In this document: piece after piece, positions 20,517 to 20,768 of the stretch
Layout of the letters: every line of letters starts with the position of its first letter
Numbering within the stretch: the first letter of the stretch is position 1
Assembly: GCA_009801015.1 (NCBI GenBank)
Contig: VHZZ01009711.1
Location: 36,992 to 57,759, forward strand
Source of the DNA: Silene noctiflora
Taxonomy: Eukaryota > Streptophyta > Magnoliopsida > Caryophyllales > Caryophyllaceae
Reading direction: 5' to 3'
DNA length: 20,768 nucleotides
Translations under genes and position numbers: made by a program
Notes under the pieces: generated by a model
The model's database searches: none
What the model was told of the DNA's origin: nothing
Seen by the model: the letters and a program-made list of their open reading frames with translations, nothing else

Positions 20517-20618
20517 GATACATTTGGTATTACTATCGGATACATTTGATATTACTAGTGGATACACATGTACCCAGTAGTAATACCAAATGTATCTAGT
20601 AGTAATATCAGGTGTATC
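20517..20618. repeat. Four 19-bp units in +,+,-,- order
   Basis: GATACATTTGGTATTACTA (20517-20535) and a one-base variant (20539-20557) are followed by their complements at 20578-20596 (exact complement of unit 1) and 20600-20618 (complement of unit 2 with two changes). GGATACAC words flank and separate them. Confidence 0.88.
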
Positions 20619-20680
20619 TAGGTAGTTCGTACGGTTCGCACCATAACACAGTTCGCACGGGATCCTGCCTCTATATATAT

Positions 20681-20768
20681 AGGGTCGGGATCCGGTGAGA
20701 ATCACTCATATAATGAGAACCATGAGAACCAATTAACAATGGAATCAAATAATTGACGGAAGCTGACA
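20681..20768. mobile_element. Start of a second TA-flanked element, cut by the window end
   Basis: After TATATATATA it reads AGGGTCGGGATCCGGTGAGA and then AATGAGAACCATGAGAACCA. The (TA)n-AGG-GGATCC-GTG-GAA layout parallels the neighbouring element. The right end is outside the window. Confidence 0.5.

Larger units (their letters stand above)
19625..20665. mobile_element. TA-flanked element with about 42-bp terminal inverted repeats
   Basis: The left end GGATCCTGTGCGAAC...CGTACGAACC (19625-19666) is matched in inverse by the right end (20622-20665), with GTGCGAACCGTACGAAC in common. Both ends abut TATATATA runs (19610-19624 and 20671-20680). The interior is unlike the surroundings: GC-rich, with CCGCC/GGTGG words, a 21-bp tandem repeat and a 19-bp repeat cluster. 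Short open frames inside, such as 19791-20060 and 20201-20545, are low-complexity or lack a domain. The superfamily was not identified. Confidence 0.7.

Noticed and set aside
20201..20545. Threonine/proline/histidine-rich minus-strand frames
   Set aside because: They are low-complexity readings of GGT/GGC repeats and the 21-bp tandem repeat inside a transposon.
1..20768. tRNA, rRNA, CRISPR array, phage or bacterial operon
   Set aside because: None was recognised on either strand. The window is plant nuclear DNA.

Overview
The window is nuclear DNA from a flowering plant, probably a eudicot. It is AT-rich, has a short-exon/long-intron gene, Stowaway-, Tourist-, hAT- and Mutator-type miniature transposons, plant RTE-like LINEs and LTR relics. 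The sequence alone does not settle the species. There are no prokaryotic operons, CRISPR arrays, tRNAs or rRNAs.

One real protein-coding gene is visible. It lies on the minus strand and spans about 15.9 kb (start codon at 19208, stop at 3352). I rebuilt nine exons by hand from GT..AG borders, reading-frame continuity and recall of the plant family. Exon lengths in transcript order are 39, 62, 91, 87, 54, 185, 83, 101 and 201 bp. They sum to 903 bp, which is 300 codons plus a stop with no internal stop. The product resembles a conserved plant protein of the pyridoxamine-5'-phosphate-oxidase-like (FMN-binding split-barrel) class with a C-terminal DUF2470/HugZ-like part. No longer ORF reveals this gene, and nearly all other open frames here are chance or transposon-derived.

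Layout from left to right. 1-1680: AT-rich, LTR-like sequence with a TATA box and a degenerate primer-binding site. 1681-3351: 3' flank of the gene without another gene. 3352-4853: exons 9, 8 and 7, with a Stowaway-like MITE in intron 8. 4854-12161: a 7.3-kb intron 6 that is a transposon nest. It holds a 5'-truncated plus-strand RTE-like LINE split by a roughly 1.57-kb solo LTR, a short TG..CA element, a minus-strand RTE-like LINE pseudogene cut by a Tourist MITE (TAA duplication) and by a GC-rich hAT-like element (8-bp duplication), and a LINE ORF1/DUF4283-like remnant. 12162-12346: exon 6. 12347-16167: intron 5, with a Tourist-like element that contains a nested Stowaway-like MITE and ends in (ACC)9C16. 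16168-16402: exons 5 and 4. 16403-18857: intron 3, with a 633-bp Mutator-type MITE and its 9-bp duplication. 18858-19208: exons 3, 2 and 1. 19209-19624: 5' flank. 19625-20665: a TA-flanked element with terminal inverted repeats and unusual internal repeats. 20681-20768: the start of a second element of similar layout.

I found no new multi-gene system. The strongest results are the recovered gene and the well-delimited nested insertions inside its introns.
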